DNA of 64,000 nucleotides, taken from contig JAFXPK010000005.1 in NCBI GenBank assembly GCA_017527905.1, forward strand, positions 59,971 to 123,970, written 5' to 3'. Origin of the DNA: Paludibacteraceae bacterium (GTDB lineage Bacteria; Bacteroidota; Bacteroidia; Bacteroidales; Paludibacteraceae). Below, in pieces: positions 1-11,712 of this stretch. Position 1 is the first letter of the stretch. Each line of letters begins with the position of its first letter. The notes beneath the pieces are model-generated. The model saw only the letters and a list, made by a program, of their open reading frames with translations. It was not told the origin of the DNA and did no database searches. Both the position numbers and the translations under genes were made by a program.

Positions 1-30
1 ATTAGTGAATAGCGGGAATAGATTTCGAGG

Positions 31-71
31 GAGTTAAGAGTTAAGAAACGTCGTTCGACGAAGCCAATTAA
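31..71 (+). repeat. Dispersed AT-rich repeat with small hairpin core
   Basis: This is a diverged copy of the repeat found many times between 50 and 58 kb: an AATTA/GTTAAG-rich lead, then AACGTCGTTCGACGAAG, then CAATTAA. The core can fold as CGTCG/CGACG. It lies 160 bp upstream of the Imm52-like gene. Confidence 0.7.
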
Positions 72-144
72 GCGTTTAGGGTAAAATATTGTCGAAATTT
101 AGAACCATTTGCCAGATTAAGAAAAAAAACTTACTTTGGCATCC

Positions 145-213
145 ATGAAGAAAAACATACCCCGCGACGCCATGGGCCAGCGCATCGCCAAGACGGTGAT
201 CAACAAGAATTAA
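145..213 (+). other. 22-codon reading frame, possible 3' remnant of a larger gene
   Basis: A short frame encodes MKKNIPRDAMGQRIAKTVIN plus two residues and ends 17 bp before the next gene. In frame it is open back to a stop at 118-120. It is GC-rich in its second half, unlike the AT-rich gene that follows. A toxin C-terminus often precedes an immunity gene, so this could be the tail of a broken toxin gene. It is also short enough to be chance. Confidence 0.2.
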
Positions 214-230
214 CAAAATAAAGGAAAGCA

Positions 231-902
231 ATGGAAGAGAGTAAGAATGATAAAGTAAGTGTTCGATTCTATTGGGATAATCCGATGACGATTGACCAGA
301 TGTCGAATTTTGTTTACGATTTCTTGGTAGATTTTGAAACAATTTCTCCAGTCTTGAAGGGTTGGTGTAATTTAGGGAAAAGAAGAAAGGATGCTCTAAG
401 TAGGAAATTCGAAAATTCCCCAACGTACATAAAAAAGTTATTGTTACGTTTTTATAAAAGAGACATGGATGAAAGAGAGTATAGTAACATAGGGTATACT
501 ATTTATCTTTATAAAGACAGAGAGGAAAAACCGATGAATTTAGAGATCTCTTCTAATGATTTAGAAGGATATTTTACCGCACTATGTATATTTGAATATG
601 TTGCCACAGATTTATTTGACACAGACACTTTATTGTCTATTTTGAGGTGTATGTTAAAACATTTTGAGCCAGACTATGGGTGTGTTCAAACATATAACTT
701 AAGAAAAATGAAGGATGAAATAGGTAACTATTTCGGATGGATATCCTACACACATAAAAAAGATTTGAAGTTAGGTGATGAATTTATTGTGGAGAAAGAT
801 GAGACAGGCGGTAGTTTGATATATTTGAATCATACAGAGAAGTTTTATGATTACGATAAAGTGAATCAAATATTTGCACTTGGTGAGATTTTAACAAAAT
901 AA
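231..902 (+). CDS. Imm52-like immunity protein (tentative)
   Basis: A 223-residue soluble protein with no signal peptide or membrane segment. The N-terminal pattern VRFYWDNPM, then a helix, then SPVLKGWCNLGKRRKDAL resembles the start of Imm52-type immunity proteins (aromatic-W-x-P strand, helix, W, small basic turn). Members of that family protect a cell from a cognate polymorphic toxin. The start is supported by an A/G-rich AAAGGAAAG just upstream. The gene is clearly more AT-rich than the aat-clp genes beside it, which suits recent transfer. No toxin gene is visible in the window; it would lie to the left or be lost. The coding call is firm. The family assignment is from memory of the pattern and is moderate at best. 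Confidence 0.6.
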   Translation: MEESKNDKVSVRFYWDNPMTIDQMSNFVYDFLVDFETISPVLKGWCNLGKRRKDALSRKFENSPTYIKKLLLRFYKRDMDEREYSNIGYTIYLYKDREEKPMNLEISSNDLEGYFTALCIFEYVATDLFDTDTLLSILRCMLKHFEPDYGCVQTYNLRKMKDEIGNYFGWISYTHKKDLKLGDEFIVEKDETGGSLIYLNHTEKFYDYDKVNQIFALGEILTK

Positions 903-929
903 TTATAATAGAATCCTCCCCGCTTTTTT

Positions 930-1570
930 TCATTCCATCCTCACATACTTCATGTACTCGTCGTAGGGGATGTATCGTCCGCCCATGCTCTTGAGGTGGG
1001 GGGTCTCCAGTTGGCAATCGATCATCACACCGCCGTTTTGCTCAAACACTTTAGCCAGGAAGATCAGCGCCAGTTTGGATGCGCTTGGCACGAGGGAGAA
1101 CATGCTCTCTCCGAAGAAACACCTTCCGATGGTCACACCGTAGAGCCCGCCGACCAGCTTCTCCTCTTGGTCCCACACCTCGACGCTCGCCGCGAACCCC
1201 TGTTCGTGCAGCGCCGTGTATGCTTTCGTCATGTCATCGCCTAGCCATGCCCCCTCCATCTCCTTGCGGAGGTCTCCGCAGTTCTTGATCACGGAGGCGA
1301 AGTCCTGATTGATCGTGACATGGTAGAGACCCTTGTTCATCAATGTCCGCATGGAGTGCGACACGTGGATCTCGTCGGGGAAGATGACGAAGCGGTTCAT
1401 CGGGCAGAACCATAGGATGTCCGAGTCGCGGAACGAGTACCATGGGAAGATACCATTCGAGTAGGCCAATAAGAGACGGTCGATGGAGAGGTCTCCGCCG
1501 ATGGCGAAAAGTCCGTCCTCCTCTCCGTTCCGTGGGTCGGGGAACGCTATCTGTTCCGTCAGTTGGTAGA

Positions 1571-1574
<4 letters not shown>
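930..1574 (-). CDS. aat: Leucyl/phenylalanyl-tRNA--protein transferase
   Basis: This enzyme moves Leu or Phe from aminoacyl-tRNA onto proteins with an N-terminal Lys or Arg, creating an N-degron that ClpS delivers to ClpAP. The 214-residue length is normal. Family landmarks are visible: FPDPRNGEEDGLFAIGGDLS near the N-terminus, NGIFPWYS, ILWFCPMNRF, and the acyltransferase core VGGLYGVTIGRCFFGESMFS. It is the last gene of a leftward set and its ATG overlaps the clpA stop by 4 bases, so it is probably translationally coupled. Finding aat directly beside clpS and clpA puts the whole N-degron route under one transcript. Confidence 0.95.
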
Positions 1575-3841
<2,267 letters not shown>

Positions 3842-3842
3842 T

Positions 3843-4148
3843 TCAATCTAAAGGTTCACATGTAATTCTCAGGGGGAAACCTTCCGCCCTCGCCATCTTG
3901 GTGGCCTTCTCCATTTTTGTGACAGCCACGTCGCGTGAATAGACGCCAACTGTCGCGAGTTTCTTACGGTCCACCTCTATCGTCAGTCTTTCCGCCTCTG
4001 CTTTAGATTTGAAGAAAACAGTCATCAGGACCTTCACGACAAACTCGAAGGTCGTGAAATCATCGTTATGGAAAATCACCTTGAACTGTCGAGGCTCATC
4101 CATGTCAGTCCTCTGACGTTCCTTGACGGAAGATTCTTGTTTTGCCAT
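3843..4148 (-). CDS. clpS: ClpS adaptor protein
   Basis: A 101-residue adaptor that binds N-degron residues and docks on the ClpA N-domain. The central segment FKVIFHNDDFTTFEFVVKVL carries the NDD signature of the binding pocket, followed by the helix KSKAEAERLTIEVDRKK and the strand GVYSRDVAVTK. The N-terminal ~25 residues are polar and likely flexible. It is directly upstream of clpA (1 bp), the usual arrangement, and downstream of a DjlA-like gene (85 bp). Confidence 0.95.
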   Translation of the reverse strand: MAKQESSVKERQRTDMDEPRQFKVIFHNDDFTTFEFVVKVLMTVFFKSKAEAERLTIEVDRKKLATVGVYSRDVAVTKMEKATKMARAEGFPLRITCEPLD

Positions 4149-4233
4149 AAGAAACCATTAAAATTAATTGCCATATATACTTACCATCGCATGGGAGATA
4201 ATCGATCACAGAGCATCTAAGCGGGCAAATCCG

Positions 4234-5004
4234 CTATTCCATCAGCACCTCATACGCTTCGCTGATCCTTTGGAACTTCTCCGTAGAGATTCTCAGCTCC
4301 TCGTCGGAAGCCTCGATCTGTTTATCCGGGTGGTATTGCATGGAGAGCTTGCGGAAAGCATTTTTGATCTCCTTCTCGGACGCATCACGGGGAACCCCCA
4401 AAACGTCATATGCCCAGTCCTTTGTAGTGGAGGTCTTACCGCCGGACGGAGTGTCGGACGAGCTAGTCTTTTGCTTGCCCGTATTCTCCCAAGTGAAACC
4501 GTATGCGAAATATCCACGTTGCCGGTCGAAGTCCACCTGCCTGATACAAGCGAAGCGGGCATACATCTCGATGACTTTCGCCTCCTCCTTTTCGATGCGC
4601 GAATCAACGACAGCGATCTCGAATAGCGTGGTGAGCAAAGCGAGTCGTTGTTTGTACGACATATTTTGGTTCAATTGGAGGCAGAAGGGCCTCAAGTCCT
4701 GCGGCATAGGCTTCTTTAGGCATTGGGACATCATCTGCAGAATCGTATGCGCATCACCCTCATCGAAGTTGCGGGAAAGATATTTCTTGACCACATTCAA
4801 TTCCGTCTTCGTCGTCTTTCTATCCGCAGCCATCACAATGCACAGCAATTGCGCCACGCTTTTCAGGAAGGAAGCACGCTGTGAGCCACCTGCGCCTACC
4901 CCATCGTCTTCGAATATGCCTGACGCATCCTCTTCATCGTCGGTCAGGATGCTTCTCAGCATAATGCCAACAATAAGAAGTAATATGAATAAGAAGAAGG
5001 GCAT
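4234..5004 (-). CDS. DjlA-like membrane-anchored J-domain protein with TerB domain
   Basis: A 256-residue protein with one N-terminal membrane segment (residues 2-18), a short acidic linker, an all-helical TerB/DjlA domain (about 45-165; landmarks [20 protein letters not shown] and [19 protein letters not shown]), a Ser/Thr/Lys-rich linker, and a C-terminal J domain ([20 protein letters not shown], then an HPD motif in QYHPDK). J domains stimulate the ATPase of DnaK. This layout is that of DjlA, which is anchored in the inner membrane. The gene is 6 bp downstream of the barrel gene and 85 bp upstream of clpS, so it probably shares their transcript. It is a diverged single-copy relative of the seven-gene array at 48.9-59.0 kb and lacks that array's Cys-Cys pair. 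Confidence 0.88.
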   Translation of the reverse strand: MPFFLFILLLIVGIMLRSILTDDEEDASGIFEDDGVGAGGSQRASFLKSVAQLLCIVMAADRKTTKTELNVVKKYLSRNFDEGDAHTILQMMSQCLKKPMPQDLRPFCLQLNQNMSYKQRLALLTTLFEIAVVDSRIEKEEAKVIEMYARFACIRQVDFDRQRGYFAYGFTWENTGKQKTSSSDTPSGGKTSTTKDWAYDVLGVPRDASEKEIKNAFRKLSMQYHPDKQIEASDEELRISTEKFQRISEAYEVLME

Positions 5005-5010
5005 CGTTTA

Positions 5011-6783
5011 CTAGAAATATAATGATAAACCAGCCAAGAAATTGAATCCGTGGACATCGTATCCGTACCAGCTTTGGTAGGGTTGATTGAACACATTATC
5101 GAATTTCACGAAGAAGTCCAGCCAATTCAAGAACTTATAGTCGGCACCCAGATTGATGTTATGGGCGTTCTTCATATCGACGGCTTTCTTATTCACGTAG
5201 GCATGTCTTCCGCCCTCGAACTGGTAGCCCAAGTTGAAACGCAACGACTTAGTGAAGCGGTAGTTAGCATGGTACGACAACATCCAGTCTGGTCTTTGCC
5301 AAGCATATTCGATTTTGTCCAACGACCATTTGTTGACCACGGCGTCGAAGCCCATATCCAACCGCTCCTTGTAGTGGTAACCTAGGGAGACACCCGCATT
5401 GAACACACCAGCGTTCTTCTCGTACACCACATCGAACTGACGGGTCATGTAAGATGTCGTGTCGCCATTCACGATGGATTTGCGCATCTTGTTCACGAAG
5501 AAGTACGGGTTATTGATGATCTTATAACCGCCATACACATCCATATCGACCCGTTTAGCAATTTTCACGCGCACACCCGCATAGACATCGATAGGAGTGT
5601 AGGTATCCTCCAAGCGGACATCCGGAGCAATATATTTATTCTCCTTCGTCACAGTGTGGAAATTGTTCACCGAATAGTCACCCGTCACGCAGGCATAAAG
5701 ATATGCGATGTCCTCCTTCAGTTTCACGGTTCCGAAAATGTCCGGGCAAACAATACCCTTCTTGCCTTGTCCGATACCGAATGCAGCCTTCACACCGATG
5801 TTGATCTTTCCTATATCACCGCTGAACACCACATGAGGCTTCAGTTTCAGCATAGTGTAGTTGTTCATGTTCGCCGCATTCGCGAAGTCATAGTAATCAT
5901 CCTCTTCCGGTAATCCCATGAAGATGTTGTACATATCGAAGTCCAGTCCGATCGTATAATTCTCCATACGGTAGCCCCCGCGCAAATTAGTGAGGATGGT
6001 ATGTTCAGAGAGGCCATCGTTGTTGCTGAAGAGCTGGTAGTTCGTTTGGAAGTCATAGCGCCATTTGCCGATGAACTCCTTCGTCTTGAAACGCACGTTA
6101 GCGTCCAGATTGAGGAAATGCTGCTTAAACTCGATGTTGTCCGCCTCCGAGTAGCCCCTATTGAACCAGGATTGCATCTCATCATCGTATCCATAGTAAC
6201 GGAAAGCGTCGTAGTCCGCCACAAAGAACGAACTCAACTCCTTGGAATGGCGGATGGTGGAGTTGAAGCGGAGCTTAGCCCTCGTGTCGCAATCCACCGC
6301 CTTAGACTTCATATCGCTGAACAAAGGCTCGTAGTTGTCGGCTGAAAGTTTCACGTTCCCGAAGCAAGACCTGTGTTTCAAGTCCAGATCCATCGCATAG
6401 CTTTGTTTCTGGAAGATAGGTGTGTAAAACTCCCCCAATAGGGAAGAGTAGTTACCCCCGCCAAAGCGGGCGAAGTGCTGCTTGTCCGTCCGTTTCCTTA
6501 TGGGTTGTGCGGTTGCGTAATCCAAAGGATACAACTCGCTTGGTTTCACGTCATAGGGGGTGGTCCAAACGGAGTATGTGGACTCTCTCTTCTTCGTCTC
6601 GATCGGTTTCAGCTCCGGCATGGTACTGATCTTTCCCGCATCCTTGATGATAGGGTTATATTCCTTCACCACATCGACGTTGCGTTCAATGGTCGTGTCC
6701 GCGCTTTCCTGGGCGGAGGCTGCGGCGCAGAATGCGGTGAGTCCAGTTATTAAAAACAAACGTTTCATATCGTAGTTACCCAT
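5011..6783 (-). CDS. Outer-membrane beta-barrel protein, TonB-receptor-like
   Basis: About 590 residues with a cleavable signal peptide (MKRLFLITGLTAFCAAASA). Most of the mature chain is made of alternating, aromatic-rich strands, with 'GVKAAFGIGQG', 'NLGYQFEGGRHAY' and 'FVKFDNVFN' as examples. The chain ends in Phe after an amphipathic strand (GLSLYF), the usual C-terminal signal of an outer-membrane barrel. No clear plug domain or TonB box is seen, so calling it a true TonB-dependent receptor is not justified. The first ATG overlaps the stop of the TPR gene (TAATG). A second Met five codons in (6768) gives a cleaner signal peptide and may be the real start. Substrate unknown. Confidence 0.75.
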   Translation of the reverse strand: MGNYDMKRLFLITGLTAFCAAASAQESADTTIERNVDVVKEYNPIIKDAGKISTMPELKPIETKKRESTYSVWTTPYDVKPSELYPLDYATAQPIRKRTDKQHFARFGGGNYSSLLGEFYTPIFQKQSYAMDLDLKHRSCFGNVKLSADNYEPLFSDMKSKAVDCDTRAKLRFNSTIRHSKELSSFFVADYDAFRYYGYDDEMQSWFNRGYSEADNIEFKQHFLNLDANVRFKTKEFIGKWRYDFQTNYQLFSNNDGLSEHTILTNLRGGYRMENYTIGLDFDMYNIFMGLPEEDDYYDFANAANMNNYTMLKLKPHVVFSGDIGKINIGVKAAFGIGQGKKGIVCPDIFGTVKLKEDIAYLYACVTGDYSVNNFHTVTKENKYIAPDVRLEDTYTPIDVYAGVRVKIAKRVDMDVYGGYKIINNPYFFVNKMRKSIVNGDTTSYMTRQFDVVYEKNAGVFNAGVSLGYHYKERLDMGFDAVVNKWSLDKIEYAWQRPDWMLSYHANYRFTKSLRFNLGYQFEGGRHAYVNKKAVDMKNAHNINLGADYKFLNWLDFFVKFDNVFNQPYQSWYGYDVHGFNFLAGLSLYF

Positions 6784-9700
6784 TAATTCTCATTAACAAT
6801 CTTTTCGTTTTCACTCTGTTCGATGCGGCTCAGCCTGAGTCTGATCTCAGAGGCGATGTCATCGTTTCCGTTATAGTTTTCGCGGACGCTCAACAGATAC
6901 TGCTTCGCCTCGAACATCTTCCCCTGCTTCATGTAGATGTCGGAGAGGAGGATGAAACTCTTGGCCAGCCAATACTGGTGAGGCGTATTTTTGTCGATGA
7001 ACGCGAAGATTTCCTTCTCCGTGCCATCCAAGTCGCCAGCCCGGAAGGAGTACTCTTGCTTGATGAACTGCGATTCCGCACCGTATGCGTCCATGCAATT
7101 ATCCGAGAGGACCTTGTAGTCCGCGAGCGCCAAGGAGGAGTCTCCCAATAGTTCGTACGTGCGGGCCCTAGTGAAGAGTGCCTCGCGGTAGACCGCAGGA
7201 TCCAGCTTGTCGCTGTTGGTGAGCAACGTGGCGGCGTCCACGGTTTGCTCCAAGTTGCCCAAGAGATTATGGCAACGCATGATGCCCAAGCGAGCAGCCA
7301 GTTTGTTCTCCGGATTTTGGACTATGCTGTCCAATGTCTCCATGCTGGCGATAGCCTCCTTGTACTCCTTGTTGTCATATTGGATCTTAGAGAGGAGCAC
7401 CAGCGCATTCTCGCGGTCAGGACAACCGACCTGCGAAGCGACGATGGAGAATTGCTCCTTCGCATTTTCCTTGTCACCCGTTCTGTAATAACAATCACCG
7501 AGGTTGAAATGCGCCTTGTTGGTAAATACGCTCTCCGGAAACTTCTCCAAGAAGTTGCTGAAGCTTTTCGCGGCGCGCGCATATTCCCCTTTCTCGTAGA
7601 GGTTCTCAGCGGCGAGGTAAGTGAGCGAATCCTGCTCGGAACGTTGGAACTTGACGAATCCGCCCAAGGTCCCCACATAATCCGCATATCCCTGGATGTT
7701 ATCCTGCTCGAAATAGATACGCTTCAAGTTGTCCAAAGCAGTATGTGCCTCCACACTGGTCGGGAAGTAATCCACAATTTCCTTGTAGGTAGCGATGGAC
7801 TTATTCGTATTGTTCATCTCATCATAAAGCATGGCGGTCTGCAGGCGGCCCTTCCTGCTGAGCGGGCTGTGAGGGTAATCCTTGTTCAGCGCCTCATAGG
7901 TCTTGATGGCCTTATCGTTTTGCTTCAACATGATGTAGGCGCGACCGATCTCATACTTGGCATCCGCCAGGTACTCAGACTGCGGGAAGGTCTTCTGCAG
8001 TTTGTTCAGCGTGGCGATCTTGCCGTTATAATCTTTCTGCAAACCTTGGATGAAGGCTTGTTGGAAACAAGCGTAATCCGCACCCGGTCCGCGCATCGAA
8101 TAGACTTGCGAATAGCTCTTCACAGCATTACCGAAGTCACGTTGATAGAAGTAGCAGTCGCCTATACGGTTGGTGGCGTCGGCGATCAACGTTTTGTTCT
8201 TTTCCTCCATGTTGACGTACTTCCTGAACCATGACAACGCGTCCGAGTAACGTTTGTCCGTGAAGCGGCTGTACCCCATGTTGTAGTGGGCGAGCGTGAA
8301 CTCCTCGCAGCTCCTAGCGCCTGGCGAATTGACAAACGTCTCGAAGTCGCTGGCGGAATGGCAGAAATCCTTCAATTTGTAGTAGGCCTCGCCCCTCCAG
8401 AAGATGGTGGAAGCCTCCAGTGTGCGGTTGTATTGCCCGTCCTTCAGGGAAGTATTGAAATGCTCGATGGCCTTCGCGTAGTTACCGTTCGTGAAGTTCT
8501 CGATACCCATGCTGTAGGCGATGCGTTGGCGCGCCTCATAGATTTGGATGTTCTTCTCCTTGATCTTCTCGATGGAAGCGTAGGCCTCCGCATAGTTCTT
8601 CGTCGTGAGGTAGAGGTTGGTCATGTAGTTGTAGACCCTATCCCTGTAGCGGGAGTTCGGGAAGGTCTCCAGGAAACGCTCGAAGGCGGTGATCGACTCG
8701 TTGAATGGGGAGTACGACTGCTCGTAGATGGTCAACGCATAATTGTAGAACGCCTCCTCCTTCACGTTCGGGTCGAAGTCCATTCGGCTCGCCGATTCGA
8801 AGCAGAACCTTGCGTTGGTGATATTCTTTTGTTTGACGTAGCAAGAGCCGAGGTAAAGGTAGGCGTTCTGTCCCATCGCGTCCTCAACGGCGGTCACCGT
8901 CTGAAGGCACGTGATCGCGTTCTGGTAGTCGCCCGTCTGGTAATACGAGTTACCCAACATGTACATATTCTCGCGCACCACCTGCTCCGCCTCCTTTTGG
9001 TAGAGCGAGAGGTACTTGATCGTGTTCGCGTAGTCCCTCTTCGTATAGTAGCATTCGCCCAAGAGTCTATGGATTTCCTTGCTGTTTTTGTTGTTCGGGT
9101 CAGCCTTCAGTAGCGCCTCACCACTCTCCAGCACCTCATCGTAACGCTTTTGCGCGTAATAAATCTGGAAGATGTAGTAAGGAACGATGCGCGCATATTC
9201 CGGCAGTTGCTGCAGCTCCTCGAAGACCGGCAGGGCAGACTCATAATCCTTGGACAGGTAATCCGTATAGGCTTTGTAATACTTAGCCGCCACGTTGTAT
9301 TTGGATTGTTGGTTCAACAAGATCGAGAAGACGTTCCTAGCCCTTTCCACCTCCTTGCATTGCAGCAACGAGTATCCCTGCTTGAAGAGGTAGTCGGCCG
9401 ATTCCGCCTGGGAGAGGAACAACCTGTCGCATTGGCTGAACTCCTCGACAGCCTCCTTGTAGAGTTGTTTGTCGTATTTATGGGAGGCGGAGAGGAAATG
9501 GATCCTGTTCGCCAAGGTGGACTGCGGGTTGTCGGACGTGAATGCGTCCATCTTCCTGCCGGCATCCTTCCGCTGCAACTCATAGCTGCAGCAAGCGATG
9601 TAATACTCTGTCTCGATGTAACGTGGCGAACGGTCCTTCGAATCCAACGTCAGGGAATACTCGTTCAAACGTTCGTACGCCGCCTTGAAATGGCCTTGGT

Positions 9701-9818
9701 CATACAAGGCCTTCCCTTCGTGGAATAGTTTGTCCGCCTGTGTGTAATCCTTTGATTGCTGCGCACATAACAACTGCGCCGAAACCAGCAAGGATGCTAA
9801 AATGAGTTTTTTTCTCAT
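6783..9818 (-). CDS. Large tetratricopeptide-repeat protein, exported
   Basis: A 1011-residue protein with a signal peptide (MRKKLILASLLVSAQLLCA) followed by TPR units along nearly the whole length, for example 'AYYKLKDFCHSASDFETFV', 'AHYNMGYSRFTDKRYSDALS' and 'AHFNLGDCYYRTGDKENAKE'. The spacing of small and aromatic residues every 34-36 positions is clear. Such repeats form a scaffold for protein contacts, here most likely in the periplasm. It is the first gene of the leftward set and its stop overlaps the start of the barrel gene, which suggests the two products act together at the outer membrane. No catalytic domain is visible. Confidence 0.85.
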   Translation of the reverse strand: MRKKLILASLLVSAQLLCAQQSKDYTQADKLFHEGKALYDQGHFKAAYERLNEYSLTLDSKDRSPRYIETEYYIACCSYELQRKDAGRKMDAFTSDNPQSTLANRIHFLSASHKYDKQLYKEAVEEFSQCDRLFLSQAESADYLFKQGYSLLQCKEVERARNVFSILLNQQSKYNVAAKYYKAYTDYLSKDYESALPVFEELQQLPEYARIVPYYIFQIYYAQKRYDEVLESGEALLKADPNNKNSKEIHRLLGECYYTKRDYANTIKYLSLYQKEAEQVVRENMYMLGNSYYQTGDYQNAITCLQTVTAVEDAMGQNAYLYLGSCYVKQKNITNARFCFESASRMDFDPNVKEEAFYNYALTIYEQSYSPFNESITAFERFLETFPNSRYRDRVYNYMTNLYLTTKNYAEAYASIEKIKEKNIQIYEARQRIAYSMGIENFTNGNYAKAIEHFNTSLKDGQYNRTLEASTIFWRGEAYYKLKDFCHSASDFETFVNSPGARSCEEFTLAHYNMGYSRFTDKRYSDALSWFRKYVNMEEKNKTLIADATNRIGDCYFYQRDFGNAVKSYSQVYSMRGPGADYACFQQAFIQGLQKDYNGKIATLNKLQKTFPQSEYLADAKYEIGRAYIMLKQNDKAIKTYEALNKDYPHSPLSRKGRLQTAMLYDEMNNTNKSIATYKEIVDYFPTSVEAHTALDNLKRIYFEQDNIQGYADYVGTLGGFVKFQRSEQDSLTYLAAENLYEKGEYARAAKSFSNFLEKFPESVFTNKAHFNLGDCYYRTGDKENAKEQFSIVASQVGCPDRENALVLLSKIQYDNKEYKEAIASMETLDSIVQNPENKLAARLGIMRCHNLLGNLEQTVDAATLLTNSDKLDPAVYREALFTRARTYELLGDSSLALADYKVLSDNCMDAYGAESQFIKQEYSFRAGDLDGTEKEIFAFIDKNTPHQYWLAKSFILLSDIYMKQGKMFEAKQYLLSVRENYNGNDDIASEIRLRLSRIEQSENEKIVNEN

Positions 9819-9843
9819 TGGTGTCTATAATTATACATTTTCG

Positions 9844-9851
9844 CAAAGATA
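9844..9851 (-). promoter_or_regulatory. -7 promoter box for the TPR-barrel-djlA-clpS-clpA-aat set
   Basis: On the minus strand this reads TATCTTTG, an exact TAnnTTTG Bacteroidota -7 element, 26 bp from the TPR start codon. A -33 TTTG at the usual spacing is not obvious. The rest of the 280-bp gap (9819-10098) shows no gene. Confidence 0.5.
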
Positions 9852-10098
9852 CAGAAACTAAGCGACAAAAAGCGGAAGTGAAAAGTAAAATTTAATACCC
9901 ATTTCTGCCAAGAAGATTTTCTCCTAAAAATTTGCAAGGAATGTTATCACTTTGCGAACAGATAGACACTCCTGTCTAACTTCTGTATTGCTATAGCGTT
10001 GTTAAGATTAACATTACGTATGACTTAAACAACAGATCACCAATAGTAAAAACCCCTGTTTGGTTTTTCTTCATTTTGACATTCTCGAAAAAAGGATA

Positions 10099-11700
10099 TC
10101 ATTCTTTCAAGTATGTCACGGATTTACAGCCTTTAAATGCATAATTTCCAATTGTTATATTATCTTTCGAATTGTCAATCACAATATCAAGTTTATTACA
10201 GTCTTCAAATGCGTAGTCACCAATGCTTGTGACACTTGATGGTATTTTAATGCTCGTCAATCCACTACAATTGTAAAATGCACCGCCTTCTATGCCTCTT
10301 ACTCCTAATGGTATCTCTATGCTCGTCAATCCACTACAACCACTAAATGCACTACTTCCAATGCTTGTTACACTTTCTGGTATTTTAATGCTCGTCAAAC
10401 CACTACAATCCCTAAATGCACTACTTTCTATGCTTGTGACACTTGATGGTATCTCTATGTTCGTCAAACTACTACAGCCCACAAATGCACTATTTCCAAT
10501 GTTTGTGACACCTGATGGAATCTCTATGCTCTTCAAGCCACTACATTTATAAAATGCATATTTTTCAATGTTTGTGACACCTGATGGGATCTCTATGCTT
10601 GTCAACCCACTACAGCCTGCAAATGCACTATTTCCAATACTTGTGACACTTGATGGTATTTCAATGCTTGTCAACCCACTACAGCCTTCAAATGCACTAT
10701 TTCCAATATTTGTGACACTTGATGGTATCTTTATGCTCCCTTTCTTCCCCATCGGAACAGTAATAATTACCTTTACTTCTTTATCATATAATATTCCCGC
10801 TTTTGATGAATAGTTAAGATTTTCTAAAGCTACATTAATGCTTGTCAAACCACTACATTTATAAAATGCATCGTTTCCAATGTTTGTAACGCTTGATGGT
10901 ATCTCTATGCTCGTCAAGCCACTACAGTTCTTAAATGCATCATCTCCAATGCTTGTGACACCTGATGGTATTTCTATGCTTGTCAAACTGCTACAGCCAT
11001 TAAATGCGTGATCTCCAATGCTTGTGACACCTGATGGTATTTCAATGCTTGTCAAACCACTACAACCACCAAATGCACAACTTTCTATGCTTGTGACACT
11101 TGATGGTATTTCTATGCTCGTCAACCCACTACAGCCCCTAAATACCTGGTTTTCAATGCTTGTGATGCGTGATGGTATCTTTATGCTCGTCAACCCACTA
11201 CAACCTGCAAATGCGAGACCTCCAATGCAAGTGACACTTTCTGGTATCACTATGCTCGTCAATCCACTACAGCCTTCAAATGCTTGGCTTTCAATGCTTG
11301 TGATGCTTGATGGTATCTTTATGCTTGTTAACCCACTACAACCTGCAAATGCATTACTTCTAATACAAGTGACAGGATATACCTTGCCTTCAATTCGCAC
11401 TTTAGATGGAATGACAATTGTTGTGTCAACATCTGAACATGGATACGAAATTACAGTGATAATAGAATCAAATGTGGGACTGAATGCGATGTCAAATTGC
11501 AAAGGTGTAGCAGATGTGTCTATTGCTGTGGTATCTTCGGAAATAATGCTGCCGATTTCTTCGTAGAACACTTCTGCTATATCATCCACGTTATATCTTA
11601 AAATTTTTCCATCATAAAATTTGACACACATGTTGGTGGCCGCAATTATCGACAGACTGGAAACGAATGTTGCTAAAAAAAAGAGTAGTACTTTTTTCAT
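10099..11700 (-). CDS. BspA-like leucine-rich-repeat surface protein
   Basis: A 533-residue exported protein (signal peptide MKKVLLFFLATFVSSLSIIAA). After a ~110-residue N-terminal region it is built from about 17 TpLRR/BspA-type repeats of 23 residues (type sequence SGLTSIEIPSSVTSIGNSAF plus AGC). One stretch without repeat periodicity near the middle (VALENLNYSSKAGILYDKEV and following) is also common in BspA proteins. In oral and gut Bacteroidota such proteins mediate adhesion. The C-terminus ends in the repeat and no T9SS tail is visible. The small gene upstream (12 bp away) has a similar exported N-terminal region and a sorting-like tail, so the two are probably one transcript and may work as a pair. 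Confidence 0.88.
   Translation of the reverse strand: MKKVLLFFLATFVSSLSIIAATNMCVKFYDGKILRYNVDDIAEVFYEEIGSIISEDTTAIDTSATPLQFDIAFSPTFDSIITVISYPCSDVDTTIVIPSKVRIEGKVYPVTCIRSNAFAGCSGLTSIKIPSSITSIESQAFEGCSGLTSIVIPESVTCIGGLAFAGCSGLTSIKIPSRITSIENQVFRGCSGLTSIEIPSSVTSIESCAFGGCSGLTSIEIPSGVTSIGDHAFNGCSSLTSIEIPSGVTSIGDDAFKNCSGLTSIEIPSSVTNIGNDAFYKCSGLTSINVALENLNYSSKAGILYDKEVKVIITVPMGKKGSIKIPSSVTNIGNSAFEGCSGLTSIEIPSSVTSIGNSAFAGCSGLTSIEIPSGVTNIEKYAFYKCSGLKSIEIPSGVTNIGNSAFVGCSSLTNIEIPSSVTSIESSAFRDCSGLTSIKIPESVTSIGSSAFSGCSGLTSIEIPLGVRGIEGGAFYNCSGLTSIKIPSSVTSIGDYAFEDCNKLDIVIDNSKDNITIGNYAFKGCKSVTYLKE
10190..11380 (-). repeat. Tandem 69-bp coding repeats of the BspA-like gene
   Basis: Near-identical 69-bp units (23 codons) recur with phrases such as CTCGTCAAACCACTACA and CAATGCTTGTGACACTTGATG on the plus strand. 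The series is broken once at about 10735-10845. Array length could change by slippage or recombination. Confidence 0.85.
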
Positions 11701-11712
11701 GATTTCATAAAA

